From Amycolatopsis sp. NBRC 101858 (GTDB lineage: Bacteria; Actinomycetota; Actinomycetes; Mycobacteriales; Pseudonocardiaceae): a stretch of DNA of 64,000 nt. The notes beneath the pieces are model-generated. The model was not told the DNA's origin. It was given only the letters and a program-made list of their open reading frames with translations, and did no database searches. A program made the position numbers and the translations under genes. Of the stretch, positions 1-8,208 are shown one piece after another. Every line of letters starts with the position of its first letter. The first letter of the stretch is position 1. The stretch spans positions 558,001 to 622,000 of the forward strand of contig NZ_BSTD01000007.1 in assembly GCF_030269325.1 (NCBI RefSeq), written 5' to 3'.

Positions 1-945
1 GCCGACTTCGTAGTCCGCCGAAACGAACGGCTCGCCGTGCTCGATCAGCGACGCCTTCGCAGTGGTCCCGCCCATGTCGAAGGCGACCACCGAGGGCAGC
101 TCCAGCAGGCGGGCGAGCTGGCGGACGGCGGTGACCCCGGCGGCCGGGCCGGACTCGATGATCTGCACCGGCCGCCGTGCCACGGAATCCGCGTCGAGCA
201 GCCCGCCGCTCGACTGCATGACCAGCAGCGGCGCGTGCACCCCCGCGGTCCGCAGCCCGGCTTCGAGACGGGTGAGGTAACCGTGGACGACGGGACCGAC
301 GTAGGCGTTGACCGTCGCGGTGCTGGTGCGCTCGAACTCCTGTGGCTGCGGGGAAATGTCCACTGACGCGGTGACGTACACGCCGGGCAGCTCGGCCCGG
401 AGCAGCTCGGCGACGCGCCGCTCCTCGTCCGGGCGGACGTAGGAGTTGAGCAGGCAGACCGCGACGGCGTCGATCCCGTCGGCCCGCAACCGCGCGGCCA
501 GGGCCCGGACGTCGGCCTCGTCGGCGGGCGGGGTCAGCCGGCCGTCCGCGGTGATGCGCTGGGCCAGCTCGTGGCGGTCCCGACGCGCGGCGAGCGGCAC
601 CGGCTTGGTCCAGGACAGGTCGTAGAGCACCGGCCGGCGCAACCGGCCCAGCTCCAGCACGTCCCGGAAGCCCTGCGTGGTGACCACCGCGGTGCGGGCG
701 CCGGCCATCTCGAGGATCGTGTTGGTCGCCACCGTGGTGCCGTGGAGCATCGCGGCCACGGCGGCCGGGGCGGCCCCGGCGGCGTCGAGCACGGCGGTCG
801 TGGCGGTGACGACGCCGGTCCCGTAGTCGGGCGGGGTCGACAGCACCTTCATCGGCACCACTTCGCCGGCCGGGCCGAGGGCGATCACGTCGGTGAACGT
901 GCCGCCGATGTCGGCGCCGACGCGCCAACCGGAACTGGGAATCAC
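1..945 (-). CDS. Hydantoinase/oxoprolinase family protein, subunit A type (C-terminus off the left edge)
   Basis: The 315 visible residues are the N-terminal part of a HyuA/5-oxoprolinase-type ATP-dependent amidohydrolase. The start has the family's nucleotide-binding signature (VGADIGGTFTDVIALG), followed by a conserved HGTTVATN segment and, near the left edge, ESGPAAGV and FDMGGTTAK, the second ATPase loop. Family members open cyclic amides such as hydantoins or 5-oxoproline, usually with a B subunit, which is not visible here. I chose the GTG at 945 because AAGGAG lies 6 bases upstream; an in-frame ATG at 972 has no ribosome site. The gene diverges from the GntR gene, so that regulator is the likely controller. 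The substrate cannot be told from sequence. Confidence 0.88.
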   Translation of the reverse strand, partial: MIPSSGWRVGADIGGTFTDVIALGPAGEVVPMKVLSTPPDYGTGVVTATTAVLDAAGAAPAAVAAMLHGTTVATNTILEMAGARTAVVTTQGFRDVLELGRLRRPVLYDLSWTKPVPLAARRDRHELAQRITADGRLTPPADEADVRALAARLRADGIDAVAVCLLNSYVRPDEERRVAELLRAELPGVYVTASVDISPQPQEFERTSTATVNAYVGPVVHGYLTRLEAGLRTAGVHAPLLVMQSSGGLLDADSVARRPVQIIESGPAAGVTAVRQLARLLELPSVVAFDMGGTTAKASLIEHGEPFVSADYEVG

Positions 946-995
946 CGAGGTCTCCTTCACCGTGTCCACCATCTGGATGCACAGTAGGAACCCGT

Positions 996-1026
996 TAAGA
1001 TATTAGCAAGACGTACTTGAGATATT
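996..1026. promoter_or_regulatory. Direct repeat in the hyu/gntR divergent promoter
   Basis: TAAGATATT (996-1004) and TGAGATATT (1018-1026) lie 22 bp apart in the AT-rich centre of the 162-bp gap between the divergent oxoprolinase and GntR genes. The half-site TTGAGATA (1017-1024) recurs in the palindrome in front of the aminotransferase (2967-2974). It is a plausible binding site for the adjacent GntR regulator; binding is inferred. Confidence 0.4.
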
Positions 1027-1107
1027 TTTGGCGTCCATCATGTACGACCAGGGCAGCGCGCCAGGTGTATCGTTCCAGGACCAGACCGTCCTCGAGGGAG
1101 CCAGCCG

Positions 1108-1827
1108 TTGCGTTACGAGCCCGACCTGATCCGCGAGCACCCGCCGGTGAGCAGCCTGATGGAGAGCGCCTACCGGCGGCTGAAGCGCGAGATCATCGAG
1201 CTGGTCCGGCCGCCCGGCGCGAGCTTCACCGAGCTGGAGGTCGCGAAGGTCTACGAGCTGAGCAAGACGCCCGTGCGCGAGGCGCTCGCCCGGCTGCACC
1301 GCGACGGCCTGGTCCGCCCGCTCCCCCGGGCCGGCTACGTGGTCTCGACGGTGACCCTCGGCGACGCGACCGACCTGTGCGACATGCGTTCCCTGCTGCA
1401 GTCGCAGGCGGCGGCGTTGTGCGCCGAGCGCGGACTGCCCGAATCGGACGGTGCACGGCTGGCCGAGCTGGCCGTCGACACCGACGAGGACCAGCTCGGC
1501 GGACCGCGGTTCGAGGAGCGGTTCCGGGCCAACTACGAGTTCGAGTCGATCATCGCCAACGGCGGCGGCAACCACCGCCTGGCCGCGGCCTCGGTCGGGG
1601 TGCTCGACGAGATCGAGCGGATCATCCGGCTGAGCATCAAGCTGGATCCGGCGATGCCGCCGGAGCGGATCCGCGAGCGGCAGGCGATCGTGGACGCCAT
1701 CACCGCGCGCGACCCGGACGCCGCCCGCGAAGCCATGCAGCGTCGGACGGCATCCGCCCGGCGGGAGATCGTCGGCGCGCTGGCGGCGAGCCGCTCGATC
1801 ATCCACGCCGAGATCGGGATGCCTTAA
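1108..1827 (+). CDS. GntR-family regulator with FCD ligand domain
   Basis: This 239-residue protein has an N-terminal winged helix-turn-helix (about residues 15-85; signature SKTPVREALARLHRDGLV) and a helical C-terminal FCD-type effector domain, like the FadR subgroup that senses small organic acids. The start is TTG at 1108 with GAGGGAG just upstream. It diverges from the oxoprolinase gene and converges on the aminotransferase, with a 4-bp overlap of the stop codons. The shared half-site TTGAGATA in front of both neighbours suggests it controls both (inference). The FCD metal-ligand histidines are not obvious, so the effector is unknown. Confidence 0.9.
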   Translation: MRYEPDLIREHPPVSSLMESAYRRLKREIIELVRPPGASFTELEVAKVYELSKTPVREALARLHRDGLVRPLPRAGYVVSTVTLGDATDLCDMRSLLQSQAAALCAERGLPESDGARLAELAVDTDEDQLGGPRFEERFRANYEFESIIANGGGNHRLAAASVGVLDEIERIIRLSIKLDPAMPPERIRERQAIVDAITARDPDAAREAMQRRTASARREIVGALAASRSIIHAEIGMP

Positions 1828-2936
1828 CCGCCCAGCTCCTTGACCAGGGCGGCAAGCCGATTCCCCACCTCCGTGAGATCGGCCTCGGTGCCGCCGTAGA
1901 GCAGGCGGGCATGCCCGGCCGGGCCGTGGAAGGCGTCGCCCGCGATCCCCGGGATCCCGTGCCGCAGCAACGCGTCCTCGAGCGCCCGGCCCCGCAGGCC
2001 GAGGGCGGCGAAATCGGGGAAGAGGAAGATCCCGGAGTCCGGCCGCACGACGGGCAGTCCCGCGGCCTCGACCGCGGCGGCGAGCAGGTCGCGGCGGCGC
2101 CGGAAGGTCGAGTAGACGACGTCGAGCCAGTCCTGCGGCCCGGTGATGACGGCGCAGGCTGCCGCCTGAGGCACGTCACCGACGGCGATCGCGTCCCATT
2201 CGAACGCCCGGTGCACCCGGTCGAGGAGCTTCCGCGGCGCGTGGACGTACCCGATCCGCCACGGGGTGAAGGCGTAGTTCTTGCTCAGGCTGGTCACCGT
2301 CACGAGCTCGGGCCAGCCGTCCCGCAGGGACTGCTGCGGCGCGTACCCGGGTCCACTGTGGACGTACCGGGCGTACGACTCGTCGGACAGCACCAGCAGT
2401 CCGTGTTCGGCGGCCAGTGCCAGGATCTCCGCCAGCTCCTGCCGCGCCGGGGTGTGCCCGGTGGGGTTGGCGGGGTTGCACAGCAGGATCGCGCGGGTCG
2501 CGGGCGTCACCGCCGCCCGGAGCGCGTCGAGGTCGGTGGCCCACCCGAGCTCCGGCCGGCTCGGGACGTACACCGGGCGGGCGCCGGCCATCCGCACCAT
2601 GCCGTCGAAGAAGTAGGTCGGAGCGGGCACGACGACCTCATCGCCCGGCGAGAGCAGCGCCCGCAGGACGACGCTCATCCCGTGTTGCGCGCCGTGGGTC
2701 ACCAGCAGCTCGTGCTCCGGGTCGACGTCCAGGCCGAACTGCTGCCCCAGGTGGTCCGCCACGACGCGGCGCAGCTCGGGCCGGCCACGCGTCTCCCGAG
2801 GCAGGACCCGCGTGGCAGCCTCGGCGGCCGCGTCCAGGACGTGCTTCGGCATGGGCAGGGCGGGCACCCCGGGCATCGGCAGGACAGACCACTCTCGCGC
2901 GCGCTCGGTCAGGGCCAGCGCCGGAAGCCGCTCCAT
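1824..2936 (-). CDS. PLP-dependent aminotransferase, class I/II
   Basis: A 370-residue fold-type I aminotransferase. CNPANPTG (153-160), SDESYARY (from 184) and the Schiff-base lysine K219 in SLSKNYAFTPWRIGY are all present. It should transfer an amino group between an amino acid and a 2-oxo acid in the cytoplasm; the amino-acid specificity is not readable. I start it at the ATG at 2936 because GGAGG sits 4 bases upstream. The open frame extends further, to 3209, but that part is not protein-like and covers an operator palindrome. It lies just downstream of the PIG-L gene's start direction but is separated by a 325-bp gap, so it probably has its own promoter. Confidence 0.88.
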   Translation of the reverse strand: MERLPALALTERAREWSVLPMPGVPALPMPKHVLDAAAEAATRVLPRETRGRPELRRVVADHLGQQFGLDVDPEHELLVTHGAQHGMSVVLRALLSPGDEVVVPAPTYFFDGMVRMAGARPVYVPSRPELGWATDLDALRAAVTPATRAILLCNPANPTGHTPARQELAEILALAAEHGLLVLSDESYARYVHSGPGYAPQQSLRDGWPELVTVTSLSKNYAFTPWRIGYVHAPRKLLDRVHRAFEWDAIAVGDVPQAAACAVITGPQDWLDVVYSTFRRRRDLLAAAVEAAGLPVVRPDSGIFLFPDFAALGLRGRALEDALLRHGIPGIAGDAFHGPAGHARLLYGGTEADLTEVGNRLAALVKELGG

Positions 2937-2946
2937 TTCGCCTCCA

Positions 2947-2977
2947 TAGTATCTCAGTTTGTAGAGTTGAGATACTA
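2947..2977. promoter_or_regulatory. Perfect 10-bp inverted repeat, operator of the aminotransferase gene
   Basis: TAGTATCTCA (2947-2956) and TGAGATACTA (2968-2977) are perfect inverted arms around an 11-bp spacer. The site begins 11 bp upstream of the aminotransferase start codon. A repressor there would block transcription or initiation. The arm shares TTGAGATA with the gntR/hyu promoter region, so the GntR protein is the best candidate. Confidence 0.6.
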
Positions 2978-3004
2978 GCAGTCTGCGGGACGACTGGGCG
3001 CCGG

Positions 3005-3250
3005 TGGCCCGCGAGCGCATTCGGCAGAAGCTTGCGCCACGCCATCGAGCGGAAGTCGCCAGCTCCACCGCGCAGAGGCTGTGGGACAACGCCTTGGACA
3101 CCGCGCGGCCCGACTGGGTGTCCGGCACCGTCAAGCGGGCCTCGGCGCGCAGCCAAGCAGAGCCGTCGCCCTGGGCCTGCGCCGGAAACCACACGACGCT
3201 GGACAGCACCTGGCCTCGCGGGCGCGTTCCGCAGAAGCTTGCGCCACGCC
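3005..3250. repeat. Two copies of a 40-bp intergenic element
   Basis: Copies at 3005-3043 and 3211-3250 share a perfect 20-bp core, GCAGAAGCTTGCGCCACGCC (3024-3043 and 3231-3250), and a similar 20-bp left part starting TGGCC. They fill most of the 325-bp gap between the PIG-L deacetylase (ending at 3262) and the aminotransferase start (2936). Apart from these copies and the palindrome at 2947-2977, no gene is seen in this gap. It resembles an interspersed short repeat, but only these two copies can be seen here. Confidence 0.7.
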
Positions 3251-3261
3251 GGGCAGCTTGA

Positions 3262-4011
3262 TCAGTCCGGGCCGAGGTCCGGCGGCGCCTGCAGGTCGTG
3301 GGCGCGGAACAGGACTGCGTGCTCGACGCCCATGGCCTTGCCGCTCATCGCGGCGAACTGCGGGATGAAGTCCGCGGGCGCGGGGTGGTCCGGGAGCGCG
3401 GCCAAGTACGCGGCGTGCGCCTCGAGCGAGGCGACGCCGCGGCGCAGCGGCTCACCCGTGACCTCGACGCCGTGGGTCGCGCCCGCGCCGGGTGGCCCGG
3501 GGATGAGGAACCAGCGCGCGGAGTGCGGTTCGAGGTGCTCGTCGTCGATCTGCTCCGGGAACACCCACCGGTTGCCCGCGTCGCGGATCGCGTCGAGCGT
3601 CGCCAGCCCGGCCGCGCGGTGGTCGGCCTGGTCGAAGCCGTACGGCGTCTCGACGTCCCAGCCGGTGCCGAGCACGACGTCCGGCTTGAAGCGGCGGATC
3701 TCCCGGCAGATGTCGCGGCGCAGGTCGAGGCTGTACACGAGGATGCCGTCGGGGTGCTCGAGGACGGTCAGGTGCTCGACGCCGACGGCGGCACAGGCGG
3801 CCCGCTGCTCGGCGACGCGCAGGCGCGCCGTCTCCTCCGGTGGGTTCGGCATGCCCGCCTCGCCGCGGGTGAGCAGGAGGTAGCCGACCTCGATGCCGCG
3901 CGCGGTCCAGCGGGCGACGGCCGCGGACGGGCCGTACTCCATGTCGTCCGGGTGCGCGACGACGCAGAGCACCCGCTGGAAGGACTCCTCGGGCAGGGCA
4001 GGCAACGTCAT
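3262..4011 (-). CDS. PIG-L family deacetylase (LmbE-like)
   Basis: A 249-residue zinc-dependent N-deacetylase of the PIG-L/LmbE/MshB superfamily. The metal motif AHPDD is at residues 19-23, and a downstream QADHRAAG segment supplies the typical third histidine region. Members remove acetyl groups from GlcNAc-linked small molecules such as mycothiol precursors, antibiotics or sugar conjugates; the substrate here is unknown. The ATG at 4011 has GGAGG 9 bases upstream, while the ATG at 4020 directly abuts GGAGG, so the inner start is preferred. It is about the usual size, with no signal peptide, so it is probably cytoplasmic. Confidence 0.85.
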   Translation of the reverse strand: MTLPALPEESFQRVLCVVAHPDDMEYGPSAAVARWTARGIEVGYLLLTRGEAGMPNPPEETARLRVAEQRAACAAVGVEHLTVLEHPDGILVYSLDLRRDICREIRRFKPDVVLGTGWDVETPYGFDQADHRAAGLATLDAIRDAGNRWVFPEQIDDEHLEPHSARWFLIPGPPGAGATHGVEVTGEPLRRGVASLEAHAAYLAALPDHPAPADFIPQFAAMSGKAMGVEHAVLFRAHDLQAPPDLGPD

Positions 4012-4103
4012 GCGGGCCATCCTCCCCCGGTTCGGGGCTGATCGCCCGCCACCACCGTCACGGCGCCCGGTCCGGGCAGGACCGAGCGCCGCGACGAGGT
4101 TGC

Positions 4104-6860
4104 TCAGCCGTCCGACTCCGCCGACGGGAGGTAGGCGCCCGGGACCTGCTCCGGGGCGAACACCTGGCTCTCACCCGGGTACGGCAGCTGCCAGCCGTGC
4201 GTCTGGTACCACGTGAAGTGGTTCATCTGCGCCGGGTTGGCGTAGTCGGCGACCGCGTTCGGGCCGGTCAGCCGCTGGTGCGTCGTCCACTCCTGCCACT
4301 GCGCCGCCACCCGCGCCTTGTCCGCCGGCACCGCCGACGACGGCACCGGGGCCGCCACGGGATCCGGCGGGGCCGGGGTGTCCGCGCCGCAGGACGGCTG
4401 GGTGGCCAGGCCGCCCGTCAGCGAGGTGCGGTTGGGCAGCGCGGTGAACGGCGTGTAGTCCGGCTTCTGCGTGAACGCCGCGCTCATCGGCGTCGCCGCG
4501 CTGTCCTTCTGGTTCATCGGCTTGACCCCGAGGATCTGCTCGATGGTCCGGATCATCGTGATCTGCGAGTAGTAGTGGCTGTCGACGACGCCGTGCCGGG
4601 CGTACGGGCTGATGATCTGCACCGGTGCCCGGTGGCCGTCGACGTGGTCGAGACCGGCCTGGGAGTCGTCCTCGACGACGAAGATCGCCGAGTCCTTCCA
4701 GTACTTGCTGTGCGAGATCGTGTCGACGATCTTGCCGACCGCGAGGTCGTTGTCGGCGACCTGGGCGGCCGCGTTCGGCGGACCGCCGGTGTGGTCGCTC
4801 GACAGCCAGAACATGTTCAGGTTCGCCGGCCCGTGCTTCTCGAAGTCGTCCTTCCAGATCTGGTACCGGTAGACGTCCGGCACCGCGGTGTCGAACTTCG
4901 GGAACCCGGGCACCGAAACGTCGTTCAGCGACGGGATCGGCGACGACGACACCAGCGGGTAGGCGCTGGGCTCGCCGGTCGCCGCCATGTTCTTGCTGTC
5001 GCAGTAGAGGTTCTGCCAGCTCGCGTCGGCCGGCTTGGTCAGGAACTGCTGGAACTCGCCGAAGTCCCGGACCGACTTCCCGGCCGCCTGCGCACCGGTC
5101 CAGAGGAACCCGGAGCTCTGGTGGCCCAGCGCGTCGTCCTCGGTGTCGTAGCTGCGCAGGTACTCCCCCGCCGACGACTCGGTGTACTCCGGGTTGTCGG
5201 CCTGCATCAGCCAGTTGTGGCCCTCGGCGGAGTTCGTGCCGATGTCGTAGGTGTTGTCGTACAACCCGAACTGCCGCTCCAGCGCGTGCTGGTTGGGCGT
5301 CACGTTCTCGCCGAACTGCGTGACCGACGGGTCGCCGTTGCCGCGCGCGTCGTCGCCGAAGAGCTGGTCGTAGGTCCGGTTTTCCTTGACCAGCAGGAAG
5401 ACGTGCTTGATCGTCGACGGGTCGCCGAGCCGCGCCGGGACGGGCACCGGCTTGCGGTGGCCGTCGTCGTGGGCCACCTGGACCGAGTTGTCCGTCCAGC
5501 CGTTCTGCTTGAAGACCTGGCCGGTGTACCCGCGGATCGCGCGGTCGTCCGGCAGCCGGAACCGCTGCACGCTCGACGTCGTGTCGTGGGTGCCGTGCCC
5601 GGCGGCCGTGGTGGGCCGGCGGGCGTCGATGCCACGGGTGTTGGAGACGACGACGTCCGCGCCGACCGTGGTGATCGCCGTCGGGAAGTAGTCCGTCGGC
5701 AGCAGGCCGACGTAGCCCACCGGCTCCTGGGGCCGCTGGTAGCGGTAGACGGCGACAGCGTCGGCACGGCCGAGCGTCACCAGCAGGTGCCCGTCGCCGG
5801 TGAGGGTCACCCCGTCCGGCTCGTACCCGACCGAAGCCTGCGGCCACGGCTGGGTCGCGATGGTCTGGACGACCTTGTCGCGGCCGGTGTCGATGACGGA
5901 GACGGTGTTGCTCGCGGTGTTCGTGACGAACACCGCACCCTTGGCGGAGTACACCGCGGTCGGGTGCAGGCCGACGTCGATGCTCTTCGGCGCGGCGGCC
6001 GCGTTCGCCAGGTCGATGACGCTGACCGTGCCACTGGTGGTGGCGCCGGTGAACCCGCTGGCCGGCACCTGGGTGTTGTACGAGTTCAGCGTCGGCTCGC
6101 CGGGCTTGGCCGCGCGGCCGCCTTCGTTGCTCACGTACAGCTTGGTCCCGACGCGGACCAGGTCGCGCGGCGCGTTGCCGGTGGCCCAGCTCTGCTTGAT
6201 CGCGCCGGTCGCCGCATCGAGGGCGACGACGCGGTTCTGGCCGTTGACCGCGGAGTACACAGTGGACCCGTCGGGCGAGAACACCGCCTGGGCCACCAGC
6301 GCGTGCTTGGCGCCGTCGGCCGGGATCTTGACCGACGCCGGGGCGGCGACCGTGCCGTCCGGGTTCACCGTGAACTTCGTGTAGCCGTCGGTTTGCGCCA
6401 GCCACAGCGCTTTGCCGTCCGGGGAGTACGACGGCCCTTCCTGGCCGACGTCGTTGCCGGGGATGCGCAGGTTCGCCGTCGCGGAGTTGCCGACGAGCTG
6501 CTGCACCTGCCAGCTCTTCAGGTCGACGATGGTGAGCGCGATCCCGCCGTCGGTGGTCAGCGCGGCGAGGTGGGCGCCGTCGGGGCTGACCGAGGACGCC
6601 ATGATCTTGCCGTTGTTCACGACCAGCCGGTCGCCGATCGGCTTGAGGTACTGGTCGGCGGAGACGACCTGGCCGTTCTCGGTGACCTGGCCGACCTGGT
6701 CCTCGCCGAACTGCTGCGTCGACGCGACACCGACGCCGGTGCCCGTGGCGACGAGCACGAGCGTGGCGGAACCGGCGGTCGCGTACCGGAACCGGTGACC
6801 ACTGAGGTGACCGAGAAGGCGAGCCTTCCCGACACGCCGTCTGCGGCGTGTTACCTGCAT
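4104..6860 (-). CDS. Secreted or anchored phosphoesterase with N-terminal beta-propeller
   Basis: A 918-residue protein. A basic N-terminus (RRRRRVGKARLLG) precedes a hydrophobic segment near residues 25-48, which acts as a signal or membrane anchor. Residues about 50-440 form a YVTN/NHL-like propeller with repeats such as SVIDTGRDKVVQTI. Residues about 475-860 are a phosphoesterase domain of the acid phosphatase AcpA/phospholipase C superfamily, recognised by KENRTYDQLFGD near its start and by VVEDDSQAGLDHVDGHRAP. It should hydrolyse phosphate esters or phospholipids outside the cell. The start has AAGGGA 8-9 bases upstream and lies 4 bp after the ABC permease stop, so it may be cotranscribed with the exporter. 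Confidence 0.85.
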   Translation of the reverse strand: MQVTRRRRRVGKARLLGHLSGHRFRYATAGSATLVLVATGTGVGVASTQQFGEDQVGQVTENGQVVSADQYLKPIGDRLVVNNGKIMASSVSPDGAHLAALTTDGGIALTIVDLKSWQVQQLVGNSATANLRIPGNDVGQEGPSYSPDGKALWLAQTDGYTKFTVNPDGTVAAPASVKIPADGAKHALVAQAVFSPDGSTVYSAVNGQNRVVALDAATGAIKQSWATGNAPRDLVRVGTKLYVSNEGGRAAKPGEPTLNSYNTQVPASGFTGATTSGTVSVIDLANAAAAPKSIDVGLHPTAVYSAKGAVFVTNTASNTVSVIDTGRDKVVQTIATQPWPQASVGYEPDGVTLTGDGHLLVTLGRADAVAVYRYQRPQEPVGYVGLLPTDYFPTAITTVGADVVVSNTRGIDARRPTTAAGHGTHDTTSSVQRFRLPDDRAIRGYTGQVFKQNGWTDNSVQVAHDDGHRKPVPVPARLGDPSTIKHVFLLVKENRTYDQLFGDDARGNGDPSVTQFGENVTPNQHALERQFGLYDNTYDIGTNSAEGHNWLMQADNPEYTESSAGEYLRSYDTEDDALGHQSSGFLWTGAQAAGKSVRDFGEFQQFLTKPADASWQNLYCDSKNMAATGEPSAYPLVSSSPIPSLNDVSVPGFPKFDTAVPDVYRYQIWKDDFEKHGPANLNMFWLSSDHTGGPPNAAAQVADNDLAVGKIVDTISHSKYWKDSAIFVVEDDSQAGLDHVDGHRAPVQIISPYARHGVVDSHYYSQITMIRTIEQILGVKPMNQKDSAATPMSAAFTQKPDYTPFTALPNRTSLTGGLATQPSCGADTPAPPDPVAAPVPSSAVPADKARVAAQWQEWTTHQRLTGPNAVADYANPAQMNHFTWYQTHGWQLPYPGESQVFAPEQVPGAYLPSAESDG

Positions 6861-6864
6861 CGGG

Positions 6865-8208
6865 TTATCCCTTCGTGGAGGAGAGCAGCTCGACGTTCCC
6901 GTCGAACTGCCAGAGGGGGTTGGGCTGGTCCCCCGCGGGGGTCCGCACCTGGAAGTAGCCGTTCACTTCCTTCGGTCCGTCGCCGTCGGCGACGTACCGC
7001 CCGTCCGAGGTGATGTCGAGCTGGTAGATCGCCGACCCCGTCGCCGCGATGCCCGGCAGGTGCCAGGAGACGACGCACCGCCAGTCGTTGCCGGGCCCCT
7101 CGGGCTCGACCAGGCCGTCGCCCTTGGTGCACGCGGCCGTGGCGGCCAGCTGCGCCTCGGTGACGTCGGGCCGGTTGAGCTGGCCGGCCTGCAGCCGGTA
7201 GAGGTGGGCGAACGCGGTGGCGACCGAGCGCTGGACCTGGTCCAGGCCGATCCCGGAGCCGGTGGCCGGCGTGGCGACCGCGACGATCCCGGCCGTGACG
7301 GCGAGCAGCCCGGCCAGCGGCACGACACCGAGGACGAGCGCGCGACGGCCCGAGCCGTCGTGGGCCGGGTTGGTGAAGTCGCGGCGCACGAAGAGGAGGT
7401 AGGCCAGCGCGGTCGCGACCACGGCCCACGCCAGGCTGACGCCGACCGCGATCAGCAGCGGCCCCAGCTGCGCCGGGTCGGTGAACAGGCCGTTCCACGC
7501 GATGAAGGCGTAGCTGGGCAGGGCGAGGCGGACGGCGACCGGCAGCGGCAGCAGCTGGGCGAGCGCCAGCACGAGCGCGACGACCGCGGGCAGCAGCAGG
7601 CCCATCGGCGAGCGGCCCCAGACGATCGAGCCGAGCAGCCCGATCGCACCCAGGGCGAGCGTCGGGGCGAGCACGCAGACCCAGGCGAGCAGGACCCGCA
7701 CCGCGGCGTCGCCGGGCGTCAGCAGGTGACCGTCGAGGCCGGCCAGCGGCCGGTCGCCGGCGGCGAGGAGCCCGCCCGCCGCACCGGAAACGGCCATCCC
7801 GGCCACCAGCACGAAGATCACGGTGAGGCTGGCAAGCGCTTTCGCTGCGAAGATCCGCCTGGTGGAGCGGACGGCGACCAGCAGGTGGCGCCACGTGCCG
7901 AGCCGGTCTTCGGAGGCGAAGACGTCCCCGGCGACGACCGACGTCAGCAGCGGAAGCGCGTACGTGCCCGCGAAACCGAGCATCACCAGCGGCCCGGCCC
8001 AGCCGGTGGCGTTCATCCACCGGCCGAAGAGCGTGTCGACGGGCAGCGAACTCTGCTCGCTCACCACGGCGACGAACACCGCCGGAGCGAGCCAGCAGGC
8101 CAGCACCAGCAAGCGGATCCGCCAGGCGGCGAACAGCTTGACGAGTTCGAAGCGGTAGCCACGCGTCACCGGGACGGGCCGGGCGGCTTCCAGCGCGGTC
8201 GTGGTCAT
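6865..8208 (-). CDS. ABC exporter permease with C-terminal extracytoplasmic domain
   Basis: A 447-residue integral membrane protein. It has about six hydrophobic segments in residues 25-330 (for example LLVLACWLAPAVFVAVV), then a roughly 110-residue soluble tail beginning near GSGIGLDQVQRS. The tail has paired cysteines and is probably outside the membrane. It pairs with the ATPase encoded just upstream, with an ATGA overlap at 8205-8208. The ABC-2-like arrangement suggests export of a drug, peptide or lipid; the cargo is unknown. The fused soluble tail is unusual for ABC-2 permeases and could bind substrate or the cell wall. Confidence 0.8.
   Translation of the reverse strand: MTTTALEAARPVPVTRGYRFELVKLFAAWRIRLLVLACWLAPAVFVAVVSEQSSLPVDTLFGRWMNATGWAGPLVMLGFAGTYALPLLTSVVAGDVFASEDRLGTWRHLLVAVRSTRRIFAAKALASLTVIFVLVAGMAVSGAAGGLLAAGDRPLAGLDGHLLTPGDAAVRVLLAWVCVLAPTLALGAIGLLGSIVWGRSPMGLLLPAVVALVLALAQLLPLPVAVRLALPSYAFIAWNGLFTDPAQLGPLLIAVGVSLAWAVVATALAYLLFVRRDFTNPAHDGSGRRALVLGVVPLAGLLAVTAGIVAVATPATGSGIGLDQVQRSVATAFAHLYRLQAGQLNRPDVTEAQLAATAACTKGDGLVEPEGPGNDWRCVVSWHLPGIAATGSAIYQLDITSDGRYVADGDGPKEVNGYFQVRTPAGDQPNPLWQFDGNVELLSSTKG

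Noticed and set aside
3004..3261. Small plus-strand frame through the intergenic repeat
   Set aside because: Its two similar peptides come simply from the DNA repeat; no ribosome site or protein character.
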